DNA of 64,000 bases from Saccharum officinarum. Lineage: Eukaryota; Streptophyta; Magnoliopsida; Poales; Poaceae. The stretch spans positions 87,493,852 to 87,557,851 of the forward strand of contig CM036162.1 in assembly GCA_020631735.1 (NCBI GenBank), given 5' to 3'. Of this stretch, positions 13,001-23,639 are shown in pieces. The notes under the pieces are model-generated. The model was given only the letters and a program-made list of their open reading frames with translations, searched no databases and was not told where the DNA came from. The position numbers and the translations under genes are program-made. Within the stretch, counting starts at the first letter, position 1. Each line of letters begins with the position of its first letter.

Positions 13001-13381
13001 AACTAGAACCTTACTTATAATGTTGATCTCACGGGGTTTCTAGTATTTTTGATGTCTAGCTACTCATGATGCTAAGGATGATGGCAAACTTGTGATTTTC
13101 AAATGATATCGAGCTATCAAATGGTATCGAACTACAAAGGTTTATTCTATACACCTTAGCATCACTTAGTAGTGCTAACCCTCCTACAAATTTCATATTA
13201 ATGCATATGTGCAAGCTTGAAACCAAACCATTTGAGCACATATGTAGGGAGAGTTATCACTACCAAGTCGGATTTTATGGTGCTTATCCAAATCCTAACT
13301 TAGAGCTTAAATGTTGGATAAGTGGCATAAAGTCTAAAAGAATTTAATTTCCCTATCTTTGTAGAGTTGTCATCAATTACC
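10086..13381 (+). other. Copia-2 non-coding interior, no pol
   Basis: About 3.3 kb of AT-rich sequence between gag and the 3' polypurine tract. No frame gives a protease, integrase or polymerase motif, and the longest ORFs are about 60-120 codons without recognisable domains. Several purine tracts with a GGGGGAG core occur near the 3' end. Confidence 0.8.
12461..12820 (+). promoter_or_regulatory. Extra polypurine tracts in copia-2
   Basis: Three purine tracts precede the LTR-adjacent one: ATAGGGGGAGGAG at 12461, AAAGGGGGAGAAG at 12655 and AGTAGGGGGAGC at 12811. Repeated polypurine tracts upstream of the 3' LTR are a described Sirevirus trait. Whether the extra ones prime plus-strand synthesis is unknown. 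Confidence 0.65.
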
Positions 13382-13395
13382 AAAAAGGGGGAGAT
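13382..13395 (+). promoter_or_regulatory. Copia-2 3' polypurine tract
   Basis: AAAAAGGGGGAGAT directly abuts the 3' LTR start (TGAAAGG at 13396), the expected place for the plus-strand primer. Confidence 0.9.
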
Positions 13396-15835
13396 TGAAA
13401 GGTCCTTGTTTGGTTTTGGTAATTGAGTGACAACCTTAGGTGGACTAATTGTGTTTATGTGAGATACACAGAGAATTAGTCCACAGATGATTGTGTTATG
13501 AAGGAGCTCATTGCATATGAGACATGACATGGAGTCATGTGACCAAGGTGGCAAAGATCAAGATGAGGCTTGGCTTGATGGACCGGTTGCAAGTGTGAAG
13601 GGCAAGTCGGAGGCTTTGGAGCGATGGACCGCGAGGCGGTGAGCTTAAGCAAGACTTGGCGCCGATGGACCGACGCAACGGTGAAGAGCAAGTGAGGTCA
13701 AGATCGATGAACCAATACGGTCATGTGATGATATGAAGTGGATCATATCATTTGGTGATTGGTTGGTGCATGTGTTGCATCAATGTCGGAGGAGATGGAG
13801 TGGAATGCGCAAGGCAAAGGTATAACCTAGGGCATTTCTATTTCACCGGTCATAGGTGTGTAGAGAAGTTTATGACCGGGTTTAGGATAGATGGTCGTAC
13901 TATCAAGAGGGGCAAACTTGTTTGCATATCGGTCATCTAGTGCCACTCATGTGATCTAACTATGCATCGTTGCTAGGATCGAGTGGCGTGGCAAGTTGAG
14001 TGGTTAACTCCTTCGGTAAAATGATTATGAAAATGCTAACACACGTGCACAAGGTGGTGGTCACTTGTTGGTGTTGGCATATTTACGAAGGCGATGAAGT
14101 TTAAGCGGTAGAGAGGATTTGGGTTCCTCTCTCCCTCCCGCCGAGCTTTGCGAGCGTGGGATTCAGGCGTTTTTGAGAAGTTGAAATGCCTATTTTCCAC
14201 TACGCCGGAAGTCGGAAAAGAAACGGAGGCGAACGGAGGTCACAGAGGTGACCGGACGCTGCACCGGACGCCGTCATGGTATGACCGGACGCGTCCGGTT
14301 AGTACAGCGCAGTCGCGGGTGCTAGGGTTTGCAACCGGCGTGTCCGGTCACTCGCGGGACCGGCGCGTCTGGTCAGGTGTCCAGAGGAAACTAAGTACGA
14401 TCGGACGCGAGGCGCGTCCGGTCACACTTGATCGGACACGTCCGATCGTTGAAGGAGCTTACTGGACTCTAACCGGACGCGGGCACTATCGCGTCCAGTC
14501 ATCGCAAGGAGCGCGTCCGGTCGTTGCGTCGCGGGCGCGTGGGTCAGTGCGATCGGCGCGTCCGGTCGTTCGACAGGCGCGTCCGGTCGTTATGAGAAGC
14601 GCGTCCGGTCATAGGGTTTGACCGTTGGCGCAGTGACCGTTGGAGGATCGGATGCGGCTGAGCGCGTCCGGTCAGTTGCGACCGGCGCGTCCGGTCGTCC
14701 CGAAATCTGCCCAGTGAAGGGGTAACGGCTCTATTTGTTCGTAGGGTTATAAATAGATGCCTTGGCCGGCCGTGGCCGGCAGCGGAGCACACTTTGGCCT
14801 TGGTGGCTTATGTGGTAGTCCTTGGAAGCCCTCTAACTCACTCATGCTTGATAGTGTTCATCGGATCGAGTGAGAGAGCGATTCTAGTGCGTTGCATCGA
14901 GAGGATTGCATTGAGTGGCACTAGGTGATCGTGTTGCAAGCCGGTGGTGCTTGTTACTCTTGGAGGTTGCCACCTCCTAGATGGCTTGGTGGCTTGCGAC
15001 TCCGTTGAAGCACGCGTGGAGATTGTGCGTGGCTCCGAAGGAGGATTTGTGAGGGGGATTGTGCTCACCCCGCGGGGATCGCGAAGAGCAACTCTAGTAA
15101 AGCTCATGGCTTGGAGGATCCCCATCTTGAGAGTGGATGTGCGGCACCCGCTGAGGGTTTGACTCTTGATAGTCAATTAGCTCGTGATCCATCAAGTGGG
15201 TGTATCGCCACAACGGGGACTAGCTTGGTGGCAACCAAGTGAACCTCGGTGAAAAACCGCTGTGTCAACCTTGTGTACTTCTTCTCGGTGGTTCTCTTTC
15301 GATTCACAAGCTTGTATTTACTTTCATTTACTTGTGCTTGTGTAGTTGCTCTTGTAACTAGTTGGCTTGTGTAGTTTGCTAGCTACGTTCTTGCTTGTGT
15401 AGCATTGAAGTAGCAACCGTTGCGTGGCTAATTTGGTTTGTGTAACCTTGTTAGTCATATTGCTTAGTTTGTGTAGCTAAATAATTTGCGCTCTCTAGTT
15501 TGGCATTAGTTGCTTTGCTATTGAGCATTGCTAGTGAGCATAGGTGGCTTCGTGCTTTTGCTTACTAGAATTGTGTAGGAGCTCCCCGGCTTTGCTAAAG
15601 TACTAGTGCATAGGTTTGTGTGACCTTGCTCTAGAATTGTTTAGGAGAGCTCTTGCTAAGGAAAGCACCTTAGTTACATAATTAGGATCTTTGTGAGGTG
15701 CTTGTGAACTTAGATAGAGGGGTGTAGTTTTGGCTAGACCGATAGTTTTAATTCCGCATTTGTTTTGGTTTGCCGACGTGATTTTTTAAGAAAGGACTAT
15801 TCACCCCCCCTCTAGTCCGCCATCTCGACCCTTCA
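13396..15835 (+). repeat. Copia-2 3' LTR
   Basis: This is a near-identical copy of 5562-8002 with scattered substitutions and one base less in length. The palindrome array lies at about 14246-14700 and a TATA box at 14748-14755. It ends CTTCA, followed by the AAGGC duplication. Confidence 0.95.
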
Positions 15836-15840
15836 AAGGC

Positions 15841-17630
15841 ACCGCAAGACACCACTCTTAAGTGAGGTAACTCAATGACACGCGCAATCCAATAGAGTTG
15901 CTTTTGGCGTCCCGCCGAGGAAAGCACAAGAACCTCTTACAAACAACCGGAGGTGGCCAAGAACAATCACCTTCTCTTGCCAACGCCTCCAACAATCTTC
16001 AAGCCGGCTAGGAGCGGTACTCTCCAAGAGTAACAAGAAATCCACCGGCTAAACCACCCACAAGTGCCACTAGATGCCCTCAAGCTATGCAATGCACTTT
16101 GGGATCACTCAATCTCACTTTTGATTTGCAAACAAGCAAGAGAGATGAGTGGGAGGAGTAGCTCTAGCTCAAAGGATGCACAAGAGTGTTAGAAATGCCA
16201 AGAGACCTCCCCAAGGGCCGGCCAACGAGTATTTATAAGCACCCCAAACAAATAGAGCCGTTGCCACTCCACTGACCGTTTTTTCGGGACGACCGGACGC
16301 GCCGGTCGAAACTGACCGGACGCGCTCAACCGCGTCCGGTCGCCCTGAGACGTCCACGTGTCCCTCAAATTTCAAATGCGACCGTTAGATCCTCCAACGG
16401 TCACTGCGCGCCAACGGTCAAACGCTATGACCGGACGCGCTGCTCAACCGACATGACGCGCCGGTCGCACAGCACCGCGCACGCGAAGCAACGATCGGAC
16501 GCGCTCCTCGCAACGACCGGACACGCCGATCCGCACAGCACCCGCGCCCGTGAAACAACGACCGGACGCGCTCCTCGCAATGACCGGACGCGACAGTGCC
16601 AACGTCCGGTCGGAGTCCAGTAAGCTCCCTCGACGACCGGACGCGTCCGATCGCGTGTGACCGGACGCGCCCCGCGTCCGATCGTCCTTGCAAACCGCAG
16701 TTCCTTCTGGGCACTTGACCGGACGCGCCGGTCCCGCGAGTGACCGGACGCGCCGGTTGCAAACCCTAGCCCGTGCGCCTGATACCGCGCTGTACTGACC
16801 GGACGCGTCCGGTCATACCGAGACCGCGTTCGGTGCAGCGTCCGGTCACCTCTGTGACCTCCGTTCGCTTCCGTTTCTTTTCCAACTTCCGGCGTAGTGG
16901 AAAATAGGCATTTCATTTCCCTGAAATCGCCTGAATCCCGTGCTCGCACGCTCGGCGGGAGGGAGAGAGGAACCCAAACCCCTCTCAACCCGCAAACCAC
17001 AGCGCGACCAACGCCACCTTTGCAAATGTGCCAACACCATCAAGTGTACATCTCCATGTGCTTGTGTGTTAGCTTTTTCTCAATCATTTTCAAAGGTTTT
17101 CCAATTAGCTCACTAGGCCCTACATGCAATGCACTTCAAGAATTCACCTAGTGGAACCCGTGCATCGAATAACCGATAAGACTTCCCCTCTTAATAGTTC
17201 GGCTATCGATCCTAAACCACTCACACCCTCTATGGTGTCTTGAGTGTAAAACAAAATGGCCCTATGGTTATACCTTTGCCTTGAGCCCATTTTGTTTCTT
17301 CAAATGATATGATCCACTTCATATTATCACATGACCATCTCGATCCATCGACCTTGACTTCACTTGCTCTTCACCGTTGCATTGGTCCGTCGGCGCTAAG
17401 TCTTGCTCAAGCTTCACCATCGCATGGTCCTTTGCTTCGAAGCCTCGACTTGCCCTTCACCTTCACAACTGGTCCATCGAGCTAAGCCTCATCTTGGTCT
17501 TCACCATCTTGGTCATATGAGTCAATGTCATGTCTCATATGCAATGACCACCTTTATCTAAATCATCCACTTAGATACAAAGGTTAGTCCTAGGTTTCAT
17601 CAATTAGCCAAAACCAAACTAGAGACTTTC
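15841..17630 (-). repeat. Copia-1 5' LTR, distal part with palindrome array
   Basis: This resumes the copia-1 LTR after copia-2 and ends GACTTTCA at 17630, giving the terminal TG...CA of the minus-strand element. Bases 16289-16855 hold many CCGGACGCG motifs, including a perfect 20-base palindrome at 16796-16815 (TGACCGGACGCGTCCGGTCA). A minus-strand TATA box (TATAAATA) is at 16237-16230, followed by TTGGCCGGC. Much of the array region is homologous to the copia-2 LTR in inverse orientation. Confidence 0.9.
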
Positions 17631-18916
17631 ACTGTGTCTGTCGGGCAGCCCTAGCTGCGGCTCTCAGCGCGCACGCGATAGACGCGCTATGTCAACGTCT
17701 GTCGCCCAGGGTTTCACGGACGGGCGAGCGCGCGAGCGATAGATGCTCGGGCACGTCGATCGGGCGTTCACCGGACGCGTCTATCGGCTTGAAAACGATC
17801 GCTGGTCTTTTTTGGACAGCGTCCATCGCAGCGACAGACGCCGAGGGTAAAACTGACAGACGCATCAGACGCTGATGGAAATGACCGTTGAAATGTGAAG
17901 CTTCGTGGACACGTGGCGCTCAGGCGGGCATTAGACGCGCTAAGGCGACAGACGCGTCTGTTGGGAGTGACAGCAGCCCAACGGTTCTTTTCGAAGGGGC
18001 ACGCCTAATATATTTGTTGGCCAGCTCTAGGGTATGACTCTTGGCATTTTGACATTCTTGATAACCCTTTGAGCTGAGCAACTTTCCTCCCACTCATCTC
18101 TCTTGCTTGATCGCATATTCGAAGTGAGATTGAGTGATCCAAGTGCATTTGCTTATGATTTTGCATCTAGTTGGCACTTGGGTGTTCTCTTGCTGTGGGA
18201 TTCTTGTTTCTCTTTGTGGTTGCCACCACCTAGATGACTTGGAGCAGCTTGGAGGAGGTCCGGCACGAGTGGTGTTTGTTCGTTGCCGGCTCCGGCATTA
18301 TGAGGGGTCTTTCTGCCTTCCCCGACGAAGCGTCAAAGGCAACATTAGTAAATTGCTCGTGTCATTGCAACCTCTTGCCATTTGGTAGGTTCTTATGACA
18401 CCTTTTGAGAGGCTCGGTGTGTGATCGATTAGCCACCGAACCACGTGGTTGAAGAGGGACACAACGGGGACTAGCGTGCCGGCAAGCACGTGAATCTCAG
18501 AATAAATCTTTGTGTCATTACTTCTATATTGTGATTGATTGATCCCGGTGTTTGGTTATTTTATAATTCATTGATCATCATTCTTGGTTGGCTCAATTCA
18601 TCGCCCCTCAGTGAAACCCCTCTAACTCACACTTGTATTACTTTCATAGTTGTATCTTGCTAGTTTGTTTAGTGTAGCTAGAGTAGCTCTTTGCTTTGGT
18701 AGCTTGCTAGCTCTAGTTGTTATTCTTCTTGCGGTTTAACTTGTGCGGTTGTGTGACATTCATTAGAATTGTGTATTAGATAGGTGGCTTGCAAACCCCC
18801 TTTAGGCTAATAAAAACTAGCATCACGCTATTTGTTATATTGATAAACTTATTTAGCATACTTTATAGGAATTTTTAATAGGCTATTCACCCTCCTCTAG
18901 CCATCAAGACCTTTCA
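17631..18916 (+). repeat. Copia-3 5' LTR, truncated by copia-1
   Basis: From CTGTCGGGCAGCCC on, this aligns with the 3' LTR from about 42352. It contains GACAGACGC repeats including a palindrome CAGACGCGTCTG near 17953, a TATA-like TAATATATTT at about 18008 with TTGGCC just downstream, and ends GACCTTTCA. It is shorter than the 3' copy because copia-1 cut it. Confidence 0.9.
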
Positions 18917-18918
18917 AG

Positions 18919-18930
18919 TGGTATCGGAGT
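18919..18930 (+). other. Copia-3 primer binding site
   Basis: TGGTATCGGAGT, two bases after the LTR end, fits methionine tRNA with a mismatch. Confidence 0.85.
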
Positions 18931-18970
18931 TGTGGTCACCGTTTGCAAGGCTTAATAACCTCGGTGCAAG

Positions 18971-21108
18971 ATGGATCAAGTTGTGTTCAACCATGTCGGG
19001 GGCAAGCCTCCATTCTTTGATGGTGTCTCATCTTTTGATCATTGGAAAAGAAAGATGAAGCAATATCTTGGCTCTATTCATGAGAAGGTTTGGGAAGTGA
19101 AACATCATGATTATGCTATCATTGATCCCGACAACCTCACCAACAATAACCGTATCAACAACCAATGCAACACTATGTCTCTCAACACTCTCTACAATGA
19201 GTTTAATACAAAGGTCTTTGAGCAAATCAAGGATCTTGAGAAGGCAAGTGAGGTATGGACAAGGCTAGAAGAAATTTATGAGGGAACTTCAACGGTAAAG
19301 AGTGCCAAACTCTATATGCTCAAGGACAAGTTTGCAAGCTTCAAGATGAAGGATAATGAGTCCATACCGGAGATGTTCTATAGGCTCCAAATCATAGTCA
19401 ATGATCTCAAGAGCCTAGGGGAGGATGTCAAGGACAAGGACTTCTCTCACAAATTCTTGATGAGCCTTCCTAAGAAGTTTGCTATCTTGAGGAAGATGAT
19501 CCAAAGAGAGAGTTTGGACAAGGTGATTTCAAACCAAGTGCTTAGTGACGTTATGACCGATACTCAATATGATGATGATGATGATGAAGAGAATAAAGAG
19601 AGCAGGGACAAGCAAGAGAAGACCACCACATTCAAAGCTTCATCCTCAAAAGGCAAAAGCAAGATTGATAGTGATGATGATCCATTTGATGATGAGACTA
19701 TGGCCCATCTAGTGCAAAAGATGGGTCGGATCATGAAGAAGAGAGGCTATGGTGCAAGAAAGAGAAGAGACTTCATGAAGATAAAGGAGGTACTTTGCTA
19801 CAATTACAATAGCCCCGATCATGTAGTGCCTAAGTGCCCCTATGAAGACAAGATATCATAATGGGGAGTTGAAGTTGAAGAAAAACAAGAAGGAGAAGAA
19901 AGAGAAGAAGAGCTTCACTATCAATAAGAAGAAGAAGGGTGGTGGCTATGTACTCACTTAGGATAGTGATGATTCCGATGATGATGATGAAGAAAGCTCA
20001 AGTGATGATGAGAAGCCCGTCCGGAGAGCATTTGCAAGCATCGCTCTCACCAACAAGCCATCGTTCTTTGACACTACATCGACATGCCTTATGGTCAAAC
20101 CCACTAAGGTAAAATATAATGATAGTGATGATGATTCTTGTGATGATGATGGTTATAGGAGTGATGATGATGATGATGAGAACTACTCCAAGGATGATCT
20201 TATGGACATCATTGACCAAATGAGCAAGGGCTACAAGAGGTTACACAAGAAGAGCAAAATGTTTGAGAAAGAGCTTATTGCAAAGAGCAATGAGAACAAG
20301 ACTTTGATAGAGGAACTTGAGGACCTCAAGAAGAGCAAGGAGTGCAAAGAATTAGAACAAGAGCTCAAAGCTCTTAGGAAATCCTTTGATGAGCTCGAAG
20401 CTTTTCATGAGTGTCTAAAGGAAGACCACAAGGATCTTGAGATTGCTCACACTAGGCTTAAAGAAGCCCACTCCACTCTACTTGAGCTTGTCAAGGAGAA
20501 GGGCATCATGCTAGAGAAGCTCAAGAAGAAGGCCGTGGAGGAAAAAGTCATTGTGACTTGTGATCTTATTGATGATTCTATTGTTGTTGAGTCCACTAAC
20601 CCTTCTTGTAGTATATCTACTTCTACCTCTACTACTAGTGATGCCTTACTTGTAGTTGAGAATGAGAACCTCAAAAAGGAGGTTAATGAGCTCACTCGTG
20701 CCTTAGGCAATGCCTATGGTGGAGATGCCCACTTGCTAAAGTGCTTGGGTAGCCAAAAGATTCTCTCTTAACAAAGAGGAATTGTGCTATACCCCCAAGA
20801 AAGGCAAGGCAGCCTTTACTACTCCGAAGCCTAGCTTTGTGAAAAGCAAAGGTCGGTTTTGCAATAGATGCAAGTAAGTTGGGCATGTAGAGCATAATTG
20901 CAATAAAATAAACAATAACAAGTTAAATGCTAATGTGACTCGCATTCCTTTTGATTCTTGTTATGTTCCTACCAAGGGTGAGAAGGGTGTGCAAGCTAAG
21001 TTTGTTGGTACGCCAATTGTGGGTCTAAAGAAGGTCATTTAGGTACTAAAGAGCTTAGTTACTAACCTCCAAGGACCCAAGCAAGTATGGGTACCTAAAA
21101 GCCATTAA
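18971..21108 (+). pseudogene. Copia-3 gag polyprotein, broken
   Basis: The ATG at 18971 gives MDQVVFNHVGGKPPFFDG and a UBN2 region like copia-1 gag. A frameshift lies at about 19857-19861, a TAG at 19959-19961 (Trp in copia-1), a frameshift near 20760, and a TAA at 20875-20877 inside the C-terminal zinc knuckle (CNRCK-stop-VGH...C). The first knuckle is altered to CYNYNSPDHVVPKC. Acidic and coiled-coil segments fill 20091-20771. The gag frame ends with TAA at 21106-21108, mirroring copia-1. Confidence 0.87.
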
Positions 21109-21120
21109 TTTGCTTTGTAG

Positions 21121-22390
21121 GTAAATTACAAGGCCGGAGAAATGTATTGGATGCTTGATAGTGGGTGCTCTCAATATATGACTGGTGATTCAAGAATGTT
21201 CAACTCTCTCAAATCAAATGATAGTGGCATTGATAGTATCACATTTGATGACAATAGTAAGGGTGATGTGAAATCTCTTGGAAGGATTGCAATCTCAAAT
21301 GATCATATCATTTTCAATGTGCTCCTAGTTGAAAAGTTGAACTTCAATCTTCTCTCGGTTGCTCAATTGTGTGATCTTAGTTTTAAGTGCATATTTAGTG
21401 TTGATGATGTGAAGATAGTTAGTGTTGATGGCTCTTATTTGATCTTCAAGGGCTTTAGATATGAGAATCTATACTTGGTTGATTTCAATGCTAGTGACAC
21501 TCAACTTTCAACATGCTTGCTCACCAAATCAAGTATAGGTTGGTTATGGCATAGAAGACTTGGTCATGTTAGCATGAAGCAATTGAATAAGTTAGTGAAG
21601 CATGACTTAGTTAGAGGCTTGAAGGATGTCACATTTGAGAAGGATAAGCTATGTAGTACATGTTAAGCCGGAAAGCAAAAGTGGGCAACACTCATCCATT
21701 GAAGAGCATTATGAGTACTTTCAAGACATTTGAGTTATTGCACATGGATCTATTTAGGCCAACTACATACACAAGCATTAGTGGCAACAAGTATGGCTTT
21801 ATGATTGTGGATGATTTCACTAGATATATATGGGTATTCTTTATTATGGACAAGAGTGATGTATTTGACATATTCAAGAAGTTCATCAAGAGAGTGCAAA
21901 ATGAGTTTGAGACCACAATCAAGAAAGTGAGAAGTGACAATAGAAGTGAGTTTAGAAACATAAGAGTTGAGGAGCTATGTGATAAGCTTAGAATCAAGCA
22001 TCAATTTTCGGCCAAGTATACACCTCAATCCAATGGCCTAGTTGAAAGGAAGAATAGAACATTGATTGATATGGAAAGATCAATATTGAATGAGTATAAT
22101 GTGAGTCACTCTTTTTGGGCCGAAGCAATCAACACGGCTTGCTTCTATAGCAACCGCCTCTATTACCATAAGTTCCTAGAGAAGACACCATATGAGATCT
22201 TAAATGGAAGAAAACCTAACATTGCATACTTTCGGGTATTTGGTTACAAATGCTACATCTTGAAGAAGGGCACTAGATTGAGCGAGTTTGAGAAAAAATA
22301 TGATGAAGGATTCCTACTTAGTTACTCCACTACTAGCAAAGTCTATAAAGTATGGAACTTGGCTAGTGGATAACTTGAAGAAGTGCATGA
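21121..22390 (+). pseudogene. Copia-3 pol part 1: protease, HHCC and integrase
   Basis: The frame starts after TAG at 21118-21120. Protease motif DSGCSQYMTG is at about 21154-21186. The GAG-pre-integrase zinc motif (HRRLGHVSMKQL...CSTC) precedes a TAA at 21664-21666 and a frameshift. The integrase core (21660-22373) keeps its catalytic residues (HMDLFRPT, RSDNRSEF, NGLVERKN), but the Gly after SDN in copia-1 is Arg here. A TAA at 22371-22373 comes just before the solo-LTR insertion at 22391. Confidence 0.88.
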
Positions 22391-23639
22391 TGTAACACCC
22401 TAGGTGTTTGCCACCAGTTAAGCAGTGGGTTTGAGCTCAAACATGAAGGATGAGATGTTTGAGCCAAACCCGAAGACGATGTTTGGTAGACCTATCCCGA
22501 AGATGAAAGGATTAAGCAAGTGTCAAGATGGAAGATGCTCACCAAGCGAGTGTCATCTGTCACCCACTAACCTAAGTGTTCAATCACAGGCAAGCCCCGG
22601 AGCATTCTAAGACTCCTACTTTATAAAAGCAATTGAATATATATATGTGTTATATATGTATTGTTGCATTAAGTTATAGGAATTGAGTGAAAACACTTGC
22701 TGCATATATACCTTTTCCTTGTCCCACAAATAAGCCTGCAATCCTATTTTGGTTAAGGATCAAAAGTATTGCTTAGCCATGCTTAGACCGGTAGCGATCG
22801 GTGATTTCCGGTCACCTACATTTATAGTTGGTTACTAAAAGAATTTAGCTATGAAAAGAATGATATCCTGGAATTAACCAAGTGTTGATGGATAATTGGA
22901 GACCGGACAGAAAAGTTGGAGGCAACCAGATAGGGTTCTGGGTTGCTGTTAGTTTTCCGTCTGTGTCGATTAAGGACCGATCATTGCTTGTACCTCTTGT
23001 CATGTTGAACGCATGCCTCACATTTAGCTAGCCGAATAAAGTACCTTTCGACCGCGAAGCTAGTGACATGATTCGGGCCAGGACCTACACGGGTGCACGT
23101 ACCGGTGCTGAAGGGGGTATGACAGGGACGCGAAGAGTGAGCCCAAGGTGCGTCCTGGCAGTCGGGCGGTCCCTGGGTACTGCGGCCCCAGTTTATCCCG
23201 CGACGTTTACCGGAATCATGTCATTGGTGATCTGTAGCTCACTTGATCGGTGATTGTGGTTTATGTGAGGAATAAATCACCAGCTGGTTAGGAATCGATT
23301 CGAATGGCCATCGCTCCTAGATAGTGAGCACTTAACTCGAGTTACATCATCGTAGTAATGATGATAGAACACGGATAGTTATGTGGATGATGTTGGAAAT
23401 GCTAAACCTGAGATGGTAACCTTTGATGTTAATGGTTAATCAAGTGATTGATTTAGCATAGGTGCTTACCTAGATTGAATAGGTTATAATAAAGATGATG
23501 CAAAAGGACTTAAATTAGTTTATTCATGATAACTTATGCTTTTCGCAAATGAGTCAAGCTAGCCCACTGAAAGAAAGCCTTGCATACTCCTTGGTGTCAT
23601 ATTATTTCTAGTTTATGACGAGTGAATCTAGCTGAGTAC

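Larger units (their letters stand above)
5562..15835 (+). mobile_element. Copia-2: complete gag-only (TR-GAG-like) Sirevirus-related retrotransposon
   Basis: It has two direct LTRs (5562-8002 and 13396-15835, 2441 and 2440 bp) that start TGAAAGGTCC and end GACCCTTCA. The flanking target duplication is AAGGC (5557-5561 and 15836-15840). A primer site is at 8005-8017 and a polypurine tract at 13382-13395. Between them lie only a gag (8054-10085) and 3.3 kb without pol. No protease, integrase or polymerase motif is present in any frame, so the element is non-autonomous. It inserted inside the copia-1 5' LTR. Confidence 0.95.
1..17630 (-). mobile_element. Copia-1: Sirevirus-like Ty1/copia retrotransposon, 3' end outside window, interrupted by copia-2
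   Basis: Reading on the minus strand the order is 5' LTR (17630 down to 5028, split), primer binding site (5025-5013), gag (4967-2925), then protease, integrase, reverse transcriptase and RNase H (2913 to the window edge). Order PR-IN-RT-RH is diagnostic of Ty1/copia. The long CpG-rich LTR, extended gag and methionine-tRNA primer site fit the Sirevirus lineage. The left (3') LTR is not in the window. The five bases after the outer LTR end (17631-17635, CTGTG) should be its target duplication, but the partner lies outside. A full copia-2 insertion (5562-15835 plus AAGGC duplication) splits its 5' LTR. Confidence 0.93.

Noticed and set aside
22391..23639. Left end of the LARD itself
   Set aside because: Its termini have their own CATGA duplication and it is absent from the right LARD LTR copy, so it is a separate solo LTR.
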